Origin: DATCZS01 sp036525795
GTDB taxonomy: Bacteria; Actinomycetota; Acidimicrobiia; Spongiisociales; ZC4RG35
DNA: 64,000 bases
Reading direction: 5' to 3'
Assembly: GCA_036525795.1 (NCBI GenBank)
Contig: DATCZS010000148.1
Location: 6,985 to 70,984 of the forward strand
Shown here: positions 9,567 to 17,037 of the stretch, piece by piece
Position numbering within the stretch: position 1 is the stretch's first letter
How the letters are laid out: each line of letters begins with the position of its first letter
Translations under genes and position numbers: made by a program
The notes under the pieces: generated by a model
Databases searched by the model: none
The model's input: the letters and a program-made list of their open reading frames with translations, nothing else
What the model was told of the DNA's origin: nothing

Positions 9567-9624
9567 CCGGGACAACGGCCGGCACTCCGAAGCGGGGGTG
9601 GCGCGTCCGTGCCGGGGGGCGCGG

Positions 9625-9630
9625 TACCGT
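9625..9630 (+). promoter_or_regulatory. -10 element TACCGT before the 319-residue membrane protein
   Basis: TACCGT ends 10 nt before ATG 9641, giving a leaderless or nearly leaderless transcript; no Shine-Dalgarno is visible. Confidence 0.4.
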
Positions 9631-9640
9631 TCGGGATGCC

Positions 9641-10600
9641 ATGGCCGAGCTGTACGCGGGCACGCTCACATTCGAGGACGGGGGGACGGTCCCGATCGAC
9701 CTCGAGTTCGACCGCGAAACACTCGGCCTGTCGACCGAGGGGAATCGAGTCGGCGCATGGCCGATCAAGTACTGCCGGGTCTCGCGCACGGGCACCGGTT
9801 CGTTTCTCCTGAGCATCGACGGGGAGAAGGTGGTGTTCGCCCCGGACGAGGCAGACGCCTTCTCTCTGGCGGCCGCCCAGCACTTCCACGCTTCGAGCCT
9901 GGCCGATCGAATAGATGTGATCCGGGGAACGGGAGGCCGGCATCAGGCAGATCTGCACACCGCCGTGAGGCGCGCCCCAGACGGCGAAGAGACAGAGCGA
10001 CCCCGGATCGCCATCGATTGGCGACTCATGGCCACGCTGGTCAGCGTGGCGGTTGTCGCAATCGCCGCAGGGCTGATCACGCTGGCCCGGACGGGAGACG
10101 ATTCCACGGGGGTGGAGCCTGGAGCCTCACCCGTCACCACGACCACCGTCGAGCCCGCGCTGCCTGCGCTCTTCGAGCAGCGTCCGGCGGAGTTCGTCGC
10201 TGCGTGGAACGCCGCCGCCTCCGAACTGGGTGTCGAGGCGTTGATCCGGGAGCAGCTGAACGTGGGGACGTTCGAGACGGCTCTCGCTCCCTACGTGTCG
10301 TTGTTGGGCACCACCGACGAGTCGGACGACTCGATCGCCAGCGTGGTGGTGGTGGTCGACCCGTCGGGCGACACCGAGGACGACGAGCTGGCGCTGGCGG
10401 TCCTCGGTGTGGCGATCACGGTGGCCGACCCGGACGCCACCGGATCGCAGCGGCGGGCCGTGCTCGAGCGCCTCGGGCTCGATGTCGATCGACCGGACCT
10501 GACGGGTCTGGACGGAGAGGCGGTCTACCCGGGGGTTCGATACACCATCCAGTACTTCCCGGAGTTCAGCTCGCTGCTCTTCAGCATGATGGCTCCCTGA
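9641..10600 (+). CDS. single-pass membrane protein, shorter paralogue of the gene at 11395
   Basis: I do not recognise a named family. The 319-residue protein has an N-terminal beta-rich cytoplasmic domain (about 1-75, GTLTFEDGGTVPIDLEF and SFLLSIDGEKVVFAPDE), a basic/polar linker, one transmembrane helix (about 128-149), a short Thr-rich linker, and an extracytoplasmic C-terminal domain (about 180-319) with AEFVAAWNAAA, VVVDPSGD and LERLGLDVDRPDLTGLDG. Both domains match the 585-residue protein at 11395 in the same order, so the two arose by duplication. A transglycosylase-like gene lies between them, suggesting an envelope role. I start at ATG 9641, where the paralogues begin to align; the open frame extends 43 codons upstream. 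Confidence 0.85.
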   Translation: MAELYAGTLTFEDGGTVPIDLEFDRETLGLSTEGNRVGAWPIKYCRVSRTGTGSFLLSIDGEKVVFAPDEADAFSLAAAQHFHASSLADRIDVIRGTGGRHQADLHTAVRRAPDGEETERPRIAIDWRLMATLVSVAVVAIAAGLITLARTGDDSTGVEPGASPVTTTTVEPALPALFEQRPAEFVAAWNAAASELGVEALIREQLNVGTFETALAPYVSLLGTTDESDDSIASVVVVVDPSGDTEDDELALAVLGVAITVADPDATGSQRRAVLERLGLDVDRPDLTGLDGEAVYPGVRYTIQYFPEFSSLLFSMMAP

Positions 10601-10620
10601 CCCGAACCCCCGCGACGAGC

Positions 10621-10649
10621 TTGGCCTTGTGGGGCGATTCCGTTACGGT
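10621..10649 (+). promoter_or_regulatory. promoter TTGGCC-17-TACGGT for the transglycosylase-like gene
   Basis: A -35-like TTGGCC (10621-10626) and a -10 TACGGT (10644-10649) are separated by 17 nt. Transcription would start near 10656, inside the inverted repeat at 10655-10671, leaving a leader of about 40 nt before ATG 10695. Confidence 0.45.
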
Positions 10650-10654
10650 GTGAG

Positions 10655-10671
10655 TCGTTCATTGCGAACGA
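10655..10671. repeat. inverted repeat TCGTTC-N5-GAACGA at the expected transcription start
   Basis: A perfect 6 bp inverted repeat with a 5 nt spacer lies at the predicted +1 of the transglycosylase-like gene. It could be a repressor operator or a small 5' hairpin; nothing further can be decided from sequence. Confidence 0.45.
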
Positions 10672-10694
10672 TTCCCCCACCCTCGAGGTCGATC

Positions 10695-11291
10695 ATGCGC
10701 GCGTTCGCGTCATACCTCGCCGGTCTCCTCACACTCGTCATGTTGCTGGCCGCCGGCGGCGCCTGGACGGAATCGCCGCGCCCGACCCTGGTTGCGGTGA
10801 CGCTCGACCCCTCGGCAGCCGCCGAGCGATTCCACGTCGCCGTGCCGGTCTCGACCACGACCAGCACCACCGTGGCCGAGCTTCCTCCCGGCTGCCGGCC
10901 TCCTCTTCGCGGGGCGGAGTGTGTGCCCGTCGCAGTTGCCGGCGCCCTCGACCTGCCGTTCGATTACCACGACCTGATTCCCGAGACGATCGATTCCATC
11001 GACGATTGGCGCCCCCTCGTCGCGGCGTTCTTCGAACCCCGTCACGTCGAGGTCGCCCTCCGGGTGCTGCGCTGCGAGTCCCGGGGAAACCCGACCGCCA
11101 AGAACCCGACATCGTCTGCCAGCGGGCTCTTCCAGCACCTGGGTAGTCTGTGGCCTGAACGTGCCGCCGACGCGGGCTGGCAGGGGAACGACGTGTTCGA
11201 CCCCGTCGCCAACACCGCGGTGGCGGCATGGCTGGTGTACCACGGTGGTGGCTGGTCGCATTGGGCGCCCAGCCGGAGTTGCTGGGGTTGA
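10695..11291 (+). CDS. secreted lytic-transglycosylase / lysozyme-like protein
   Basis: A 198-residue exported protein: an N-terminal hydrophobic signal or anchor (about 5-22), a Thr/Ser linker (TTTSTTV at 54-60), and a C-terminal lysozyme-fold domain. The motif RCESRGNPTAKNP places a candidate catalytic glutamate at E128, followed by SASGLFQHL, as in transglycosylase SLT-type domains that cut glycan strands of peptidoglycan. C127 and C196 (SRSCWG) could form a disulfide. I start at ATG 10695, with GAGG 7 nt upstream and the signal sequence immediately after. The two flanking genes are paralogues of each other. Substrate and activity are inferred from the motif only. Confidence 0.85.
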   Translation: MRAFASYLAGLLTLVMLLAAGGAWTESPRPTLVAVTLDPSAAAERFHVAVPVSTTTSTTVAELPPGCRPPLRGAECVPVAVAGALDLPFDYHDLIPETIDSIDDWRPLVAAFFEPRHVEVALRVLRCESRGNPTAKNPTSSASGLFQHLGSLWPERAADAGWQGNDVFDPVANTAVAAWLVYHGGGWSHWAPSRSCWG

Positions 11292-11293
11292 TC

Positions 11294-11309
11294 TGGGTCG
11301 GATGACCCA
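11294..11309 (+). terminator. weak hairpin TGGGTC-GGAT-GACCCA
   Basis: A 6 bp perfect stem with a 4 nt loop starts 2 nt after the transglycosylase-like stop codon and is followed by TTTC only. It may attenuate read-through into the paralogue at 11395. Confidence 0.35.
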
Positions 11310-11394
11310 TTTCGGCAGCTGCGTCAAGGTACCCGGCCCGGCGGCCGATGTTTGACGGATAGGTCGCACGCCCGAGAGGAATGCGGAACGGAAG

Positions 11395-13152
11395 ATGCAG
11401 ACATACCGGGGGCGCATCAAACTCGCCGACGGTGACGAGGTCGACGTCGACCTCGAGATGACCGACGAGTCGATCCGCCTGGCCACCGATGCCGTCGAGA
11501 TCGGCACCTGGGCTCGAGCCGAGTTCCACATCGTTCGGGTCGACGACGGGGTGTTCGAGATCGTGATCGACGGCGACCGGGTCTCATTCGAGCCGTTCGA
11601 GCCGGCGCCGTTCGAAGCGTCGGTGGGCCAGGTAGGCGGACCCGTCATGTATGTCCCGGCGTACCCCGAGACCGAAGATGAGGACGACGAGGTCGCCGGC
11701 GAGGAATCCGGAGACGACCTCGAGTTCTCGAAGGACACCGAGGCGCCGGCCGAGCCATCGCCGGAGGGGCATGAGGTTGCCGCCTGGTCGCTGGTGACGC
11801 CCAATGGATCGGTGGAGAACGGCTGGACGCCGCATCTTCATGAGCCCGACGATTCCGGTCCGCCGGAGGAGGCGCCCGAGCTGGATCCGGGCGGGTGGTC
11901 GCCGGTGGCGGACGTTCCGATCGACGACGCGGAGGACGACGCTGCTCTCGAGAGTTCGGCCGTCGAGGATGCGGCGCCGGTCGAGTTGTGGTCGATCTCG
12001 GGCCCGCGATGGTCTGTGGTCGACGCTGACGGCGGGTCGGGGAGCGATTCAGTCGGCGAGCCGCCCGGCGAAACGGCGGAGGAGCCCGAGTCCGATGACG
12101 CCGGGGCCGACTTCGCCACCCCGGAACCCGAGTCGGAATTCGAGCCGGAGGCCGAGTTCGAAGTCGAGCCCCGACCCGGGTCGGAAGTCCACGACGAAGG
12201 AGTGTCCGGCGAAGAGCAGTCCGGCGAAGGCGGGCACAAGCACGAGCGGGCGAGCGAAGACGCGAGGATGGGGTCTCTCTTCGGTGGCTCGTCCGTGGAG
12301 CGGCTCGCGGCCGCGGTCGGAGCCCTCAAGTCCTCGCCGGCGATGACTCCGGCGGAGGAGGCGCTGGCGGCGGCGGCCGCCGAGGACGACGATCGCGAAC
12401 GCTCGGTCGCCGAGGGCATCCTCGCCACCCAGCGGTCTCTGCGCGAGACCACGGTCGTCAAGCGTTTCACATGGGACCTCATCCGCAAGGTGGGGGCGGG
12501 GGTGCTGCTCGGAGTCGGTGTCGCCGCCGTTGTCGTCCTGCTTCCCGATGCGTGGGAGGTGTTGACCCAGGACCAGGCCCCGCAGGTGACGACGATCGAC
12601 CCGGACGAGCCCGGAGCCACGACGGACACGACGTCGGTCGTCGCGACGACCGTTCCTGTGAACCCGGTTCCGGAACCGACCACCACGACGATCGCCCCTG
12701 ACCCGACGGTGTTCGACCTGCCCGCCTCGCAGTTCGTCGAGACCTGGAACGCGGTGGCCGCAGCGATCGATCCGGTGCTCGCGTTTGGCGCGCTCCCCCC
12801 GGTCGGGGAGTTCGAGAACCAGTTCTTCGCCCACCTGTCGATGCTCGGCGTGGTCGGCGAGGACGGCACCGTCACGAGCTTCTCGCTCGTGATCGATCCG
12901 ACCGGACCCGCCGAGGCGGACCGGCTCGGGATTCAGGCGCTGGGGGTGGCCCTCAAGGTGCTCGATCCCGACTCCACAGGGTCGTCGCGGGCGGCGCTGC
13001 TCCGGTCGCTCGGGCTCGACGTCGACCAGCCGAATCTGGCCGGAATCGACTCCAGTACCGACCTCGACGGGGTCCGGTACGCGCTCCGCTACGACTCCGA
13101 GACCGTCAGGCTGACGCTGTCGCTCAGTCCCGTCGGGCCCGGCGAGGCGTGA
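11395..13152 (+). CDS. single-pass membrane protein with long acidic linker, paralogue of the gene at 9641
   Basis: A 585-residue protein of unknown family. The N-terminal domain (about 1-75, GRIKLADGDEVDVDLEM, FEIVIDGDRVSFEPFE) and the C-terminal extracytoplasmic domain (about 440-580, SQFVETWNAVAA, LVIDPTGP, LRSLGLDVDQPNLAGID) match the protein at 9641. Between them lie about 200 residues rich in Glu, Asp, Pro and Ser, a helical Ala/Glu stretch, one transmembrane helix (about 365-383) and a Thr-rich linker. The acidic region is probably disordered and cytoplasmic. It starts at ATG 11395 with a purine-rich GGAACGGAAG upstream. Its 3' end overlaps the convergent GH65 gene by 29 nt. Confidence 0.88.
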   Translation: MQTYRGRIKLADGDEVDVDLEMTDESIRLATDAVEIGTWARAEFHIVRVDDGVFEIVIDGDRVSFEPFEPAPFEASVGQVGGPVMYVPAYPETEDEDDEVAGEESGDDLEFSKDTEAPAEPSPEGHEVAAWSLVTPNGSVENGWTPHLHEPDDSGPPEEAPELDPGGWSPVADVPIDDAEDDAALESSAVEDAAPVELWSISGPRWSVVDADGGSGSDSVGEPPGETAEEPESDDAGADFATPEPESEFEPEAEFEVEPRPGSEVHDEGVSGEEQSGEGGHKHERASEDARMGSLFGGSSVERLAAAVGALKSSPAMTPAEEALAAAAAEDDDRERSVAEGILATQRSLRETTVVKRFTWDLIRKVGAGVLLGVGVAAVVVLLPDAWEVLTQDQAPQVTTIDPDEPGATTDTTSVVATTVPVNPVPEPTTTTIAPDPTVFDLPASQFVETWNAVAAAIDPVLAFGALPPVGEFENQFFAHLSMLGVVGEDGTVTSFSLVIDPTGPAEADRLGIQALGVALKVLDPDSTGSSRAALLRSLGLDVDQPNLAGIDSSTDLDGVRYALRYDSETVRLTLSLSPVGPGEA

Positions 13153-15478
13153 TCGGGAGCTCCACGGTCACGGCGTGACCTGGCTGGAGGTCGACGGCGA
13201 CGCCGTTCACCTCGACGCCGAGTTCCGCGGTGGATCGCAGTTGGATCGACGCCGGCGCGAGCTCGACCTCGAGCCGAACCCCCCTGACCAAGAGCGGAAA
13301 CGCGAGGCGGCTCCACCCTGCCGGGAGCCGCGGGGTGAACGAGAGGCGGCCGCCGTAGTCCCGCAGGCCGGCGAAGCCGTACACCAGCGCCATCCAGACG
13401 CCGCCCGCCGACGCCATGTGCACCCCGGCGGTGGTGTTGCCTGCCAGATCCGCCAGGTCCATGAACAGGGCGTGCTCGAAGTGGACCATGGCATCGTCCT
13501 CGTACCCGAACTCGGTCGCCATGATCGCCTGCACGCACGCAGACAGCGACGAGTCCCCGGTGGTGATGGGGTCGTAGTAGTCGAAGTTGGCCTTCTTCAG
13601 CTCGGGGGAGAACTCGTTGCCGAGCAGGAAGTCGGCGAGGACCACGTCGGCCTGTTTGAGCACCTGGAACCGGTAGATGGTGAGGGGGTGGAAGTGCAGC
13701 AGGAGCGGGTACTTCGACGGCGGGACGGCTTCGAAGTCCCACGGCTCCTTGGACAGGAAGTCGTCGTCCTGGGGGGTGATGCCGAGCGTCGGGTCGTACG
13801 GGATGTACATGGCATCCGCGGCCCGACGCCATTCGGACTCCTCGTCTGGGCCGATGGCGAGCCGTTCGGCCATCTGTGACCAGTGGAGTGGCTGCTCCCG
13901 TTGCATCCGCCGAACGCATGAGGCGGCGAAGCGCAGGTTCATCCGGGCCATGGCGTTGGTGTAGGCGTTGTCGTCGACGAGGGCGGTGTACTCGTCGGGT
14001 CCTGTGACACCGTGGATGTGGAACCGGTTGCCGCGGTAGAAGCCCAGGTCTGCCCACATTCGCGCCGTCTCGACGGCCAGTTCGACGCCGGCATCCCACA
14101 GAAGCTCGTCGTCGCCGGTCAATTCGACGTACCGCTTCAGGGCGAAGACGATGTCGGCGTCGATGTGGTATTGGGCGGTTCCGGCCGGGAAGTAGGCGGA
14201 CGCCTCCTCGCCGGTGATCGTTCGCCAGGGAAACAGAGCCCCGCGATGCCCCAGGACGGCTGCCCGCCGTCTGGCGGCGTCGAGCAATCGGTGCCGGAAG
14301 CGGAGGATCTCCGATGCCCTGGACGGGTTGGTGTACGTCAGGAACGGCATCACGTAGATCTCGGTGTCCCAGAAGTAATGGCCGTCATAGGCCTGGCCGG
14401 TCAGGCCCTTCGCCGGGATGCTGTGGCCGTCGAGGCAGTGCGACGCCTGGTGAAGCTGGAACAGCGTCCACCGGACCGCCCGCTGGATCTCGGGCCCCGC
14501 TTCGACCTGGACATCGGCGCGCTGCCAGAAATCGGCCATGACGTCGCCCTGTTCTGCGGCCAGCCGATCGAAGCCGTCCGCAACGGCCTGTGCGACGACC
14601 TGATCCGCCACGTGGCGGCCTGCACCGAGGCTCCCCTCGTCGGTGACGACGTACGCCGTGGCCTTGGTCAGCGACGCCGGGTGCTCGGGGGTGGAACGAA
14701 AGCTGAAGTCGAAGGCGATGTCGTCGGCGTGGCGTTGCACGGCTACGTCGTGGTCGACCCCCTCCAGGAGGTGCTCGGTCGAACAGATCAAACCCATTCC
14801 CGATCGGCCCGTCGCCCAGCCCTGCGTGGCCCGCAGGCCTTCCATCGTGGCGGCCCGCGGCTCGAGCACACGATGGGAGAGGGCGTGCGCCCTCCGCGGG
14901 TCGCGGTCGTCTGTGACGTCGAGCTGAGCCTGATCCTGTCTGTTGACGAGCCGGGACCGGACTCGAACGTCGGCGACGGCGTCTGTCGACACCACCAGCC
15001 GGCCGGCGAGCAACTCGCGCCGGGTGAACGACACCAGCCGGCGGCTTTGAATCGAAACCCCGACGCCACCGGATGTCTTCCACTCCAGCCGACGCTCCAG
15101 GACGGCGGTGCGGAAGTCGAGCCACCGCCGGTAGCCGACCAGCAGGGACGAGTTCAGGTCGAACGTCTCGCCATCGACTTCGATCTCGATCGTCGTGGCA
15201 TCCGGGACGTTGACGATGGTCTGGCCGGTCGTGGCGAGGCCGTACGCGCTCTCGGGGTGCTCGATCGGCCAGGTCTCGTGGAATCCGTTGACGAACGTTC
15301 CGTGCAGATGGACGGGGGCTCCCTCGTCCGACGTGCCGCGGACACCCAGGTACCCGTTCGACAACGCAAAGATCGTCTCGGTCAGGTAGAGAAAGCGGGG
15401 AGCGAACCGATCCTCGACGATCGCCCACGGGTCGTCTGGATAGACGTCATCGGGGAGCGGGGTGCGCTGTCGGATCAC
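13124..15478 (-). CDS. glycoside hydrolase family 65 disaccharide phosphorylase
   Basis: Enzymes of this family split an alpha-linked glucose disaccharide with phosphate, giving beta-glucose 1-phosphate and glucose. The 784-residue length, the substrate-binding FWDTEIYVMP, the general-acid glutamate E496 in TGPDEYTALVDDN, and the phosphate-site region near NTTAGVHMAS fit maltose, trehalose, kojibiose and nigerose phosphorylases, which cannot be told apart here. Its partner beta-phosphoglucomutase lies 14 nt upstream in the same direction, the arrangement seen in M. tuberculosis Rv3400-Rv3401. The two together would feed glucose 6-phosphate to glycolysis. No signal peptide, so it is cytoplasmic. 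Confidence 0.94.
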   Translation of the reverse strand: MIRQRTPLPDDVYPDDPWAIVEDRFAPRFLYLTETIFALSNGYLGVRGTSDEGAPVHLHGTFVNGFHETWPIEHPESAYGLATTGQTIVNVPDATTIEIEVDGETFDLNSSLLVGYRRWLDFRTAVLERRLEWKTSGGVGVSIQSRRLVSFTRRELLAGRLVVSTDAVADVRVRSRLVNRQDQAQLDVTDDRDPRRAHALSHRVLEPRAATMEGLRATQGWATGRSGMGLICSTEHLLEGVDHDVAVQRHADDIAFDFSFRSTPEHPASLTKATAYVVTDEGSLGAGRHVADQVVAQAVADGFDRLAAEQGDVMADFWQRADVQVEAGPEIQRAVRWTLFQLHQASHCLDGHSIPAKGLTGQAYDGHYFWDTEIYVMPFLTYTNPSRASEILRFRHRLLDAARRRAAVLGHRGALFPWRTITGEEASAYFPAGTAQYHIDADIVFALKRYVELTGDDELLWDAGVELAVETARMWADLGFYRGNRFHIHGVTGPDEYTALVDDNAYTNAMARMNLRFAASCVRRMQREQPLHWSQMAERLAIGPDEESEWRRAADAMYIPYDPTLGITPQDDDFLSKEPWDFEAVPPSKYPLLLHFHPLTIYRFQVLKQADVVLADFLLGNEFSPELKKANFDYYDPITTGDSSLSACVQAIMATEFGYEDDAMVHFEHALFMDLADLAGNTTAGVHMASAGGVWMALVYGFAGLRDYGGRLSFTPRLPAGWSRLAFPLLVRGVRLEVELAPASIQLRSTAELGVEVNGVAVDLQPGHAVTVELPITPRRARRD

Positions 15479-15492
15479 GTCTGGCGAGGCTA

Positions 15493-16233
15493 TCAGTTCG
15501 GTTCCACCCCGGAGGGAACAGTGTCTCCGAGGTCCGCGACGACGGTATCCGCCCCGGCCGCCAGCAGTTCGTCGACACCCGCGTCACGGTCCACACCGAC
15601 GACCAGGGCGAATCCCCCCGCCCGGCCGGCCGCCACCCCGCTGATGGCGTCTTCGACGACGACCGACGTCGATGCCTCCGCTCCAAGGAGCCGGACCGCT
15701 GCAAGGAAGGTGTCCGGTGCGGGCTTGCCTGCGAGCCCCCATCGCCGTGCCGCCATGCCGTCGACCACGACCGCAAAGCGTTGGCCGAGGCCGGCGGCCG
15801 CGAGCACCGCGCCGGCGTTGGCGCTCGAGGAGACGACGCCGGCCGGCACCCCGATGCGCCCGAGGTGGTCGAGCAGTCGCAGCGAGCCCGGATACGGCTC
15901 GACCCCCTCCTCGGCGAGGACGCGATTGAAGAACTCGTTTTTGGCGTTCCCTATGCCGCACACCGACTGCCACCCCGGGTCCTCATCGGGCGTTCCCTCC
16001 ACCAGTTCGATGCCTCGGGAACGGAGGAAGTCGCGCACCCCGTCGTACCGCGGCTTGCCGTCGACGTGTTCGAGATAGTCGGCGTCGGTGAAGCCGGACT
16101 CGCCAGGATGGCGCGCGGCGAGGTATGCGTCCAGGGTCCGTTTCCACGCACGGCGATGGACCGACGCCGTCGGGGTCAGCACCCCGTCGAGGTCGAACAG
16201 CACCGCCCGGTATCGCGTCCAATCGATCGCCAC
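15493..16233 (-). CDS. pgmB: beta-phosphoglucomutase (HAD superfamily)
   Basis: Interconverts beta-glucose 1-phosphate and glucose 6-phosphate. The 246-residue protein has the HAD nucleophile and acid/base pair D14/D16 in FDLDGVLTPT, a helical cap, the Ser motif VVSSSANAG, the lysine in GLAGKPAPDTF and the acidic VVEDAISGV. It is first in an operon with the GH65 phosphorylase, which produces its substrate. I start at GTG 16233 because a leaderless -10 (TATGGT) ends 6 nt upstream; an in-frame ATG at 16266 would add 11 residues (ARPQPYGGG) that do not resemble the family and would lie upstream of that promoter. Confidence 0.92.
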   Translation of the reverse strand: MAIDWTRYRAVLFDLDGVLTPTASVHRRAWKRTLDAYLAARHPGESGFTDADYLEHVDGKPRYDGVRDFLRSRGIELVEGTPDEDPGWQSVCGIGNAKNEFFNRVLAEEGVEPYPGSLRLLDHLGRIGVPAGVVSSSANAGAVLAAAGLGQRFAVVVDGMAARRWGLAGKPAPDTFLAAVRLLGAEASTSVVVEDAISGVAAGRAGGFALVVGVDRDAGVDELLAAGADTVVADLGDTVPSGVEPN

Positions 16234-16239
16234 GCCGCC

Positions 16240-16245
16240 ACCATA
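16240..16245 (-). promoter_or_regulatory. -10 element TATGGT of a likely leaderless pgmB-GH65 promoter
   Basis: On the minus strand TATGGT ends 6 nt before GTG 16233. It decides the start codon in favour of GTG over the upstream ATG at 16266. Confidence 0.45.
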
Positions 16246-16362
16246 GGGTTGGGGGCGCGCACCCATTGCAGGTCGCCCGGCCCCCGTCGGCTGCCCGTTC
16301 CCGGCCCCGTCCTCCGGGCACGCGAGTTGTCACGCGGTCTCCTCGCGTCCCAATCTGGGGAG

Positions 16363-17037
16363 ATGCGTCTGCTGATCGTCGAGGACGAACCCGACCTGGC
16401 ATCGGCTCTGGCCCGGGGCCTGCGCCGCCGCGGGCACGGTGTTGACGTCGTCGGCACGGTCGCCCAGGCGGAGCTCGCCGTCGCCTCGACCGGCTTCGAC
16501 CTCCTGGTGATCGACTGGAACCTGCCCGACGGGGCCGGGATCGACATCTGCAGACGCGTGGTGAACGGCGACCTGGCGACGCTGGAGGGCACCCGGCCCA
16601 AGATCCTCATGCTCACCGCCCGCGATGCCGTCGAGGATCGAGTCGAGGGCCTCGACGCGGGAGCCGACGACTACCTGGTGAAGCCGTTTGCGTTCGCCGA
16701 GCTCGAGGCCCGCCTGCGGGCTCTGTTCCGTCGGGACACCGACTCGTCTCCGGTTCTCCGAGCAGGGGAGATCGAGCTCGATCCCGCACGGTTCGAGGTG
16801 CATCGTGGCGGACGATCCATCGACCTGACCGCAAAGGAGTTCGCCCTCCTCGAGTACTTCATGCGCCACAGCGGCCAGGTGCTCAGCCAGGAGCGGCTGC
16901 TCGAACACGTGTGGGACGAAATGGTCGACCCGTTCACCAACACCGTGCGCGTCACGATCTCCAACCTCCGACGCAAGCTGGGGGATCCGGCGGTGATCGA
17001 CACGGTGCCGGGCAGGGGCTACGTCCTGCGCGAATGA
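16363..17037 (+). CDS. OmpR/PhoB-family response regulator
   Basis: A 224-residue DNA-binding regulator: receiver domain with acidic pocket E7/D8, phospho-acceptor D51 in LVIDWNLPDG, and the conserved lysine in DDYLVKPFAF, followed by a winged-helix domain (LTAKEFALLEYFMRH, NTVRVTISNLRRKLG, VPGRGYVLRE). It is translationally coupled to the histidine kinase (ATGA overlap possible) and precedes an HtrA-type protease, the order of mycobacterial mprA-mprB-pepD, which responds to envelope stress. The perfect 2 x 11 bp direct repeat at 18236-18257 is a plausible target. I start at ATG 16363, with GGGGAG immediately before it and the family N-terminus MRLLIVEDEP after it. Confidence 0.95.
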   Translation: MRLLIVEDEPDLASALARGLRRRGHGVDVVGTVAQAELAVASTGFDLLVIDWNLPDGAGIDICRRVVNGDLATLEGTRPKILMLTARDAVEDRVEGLDAGADDYLVKPFAFAELEARLRALFRRDTDSSPVLRAGEIELDPARFEVHRGGRSIDLTAKEFALLEYFMRHSGQVLSQERLLEHVWDEMVDPFTNTVRVTISNLRRKLGDPAVIDTVPGRGYVLRE

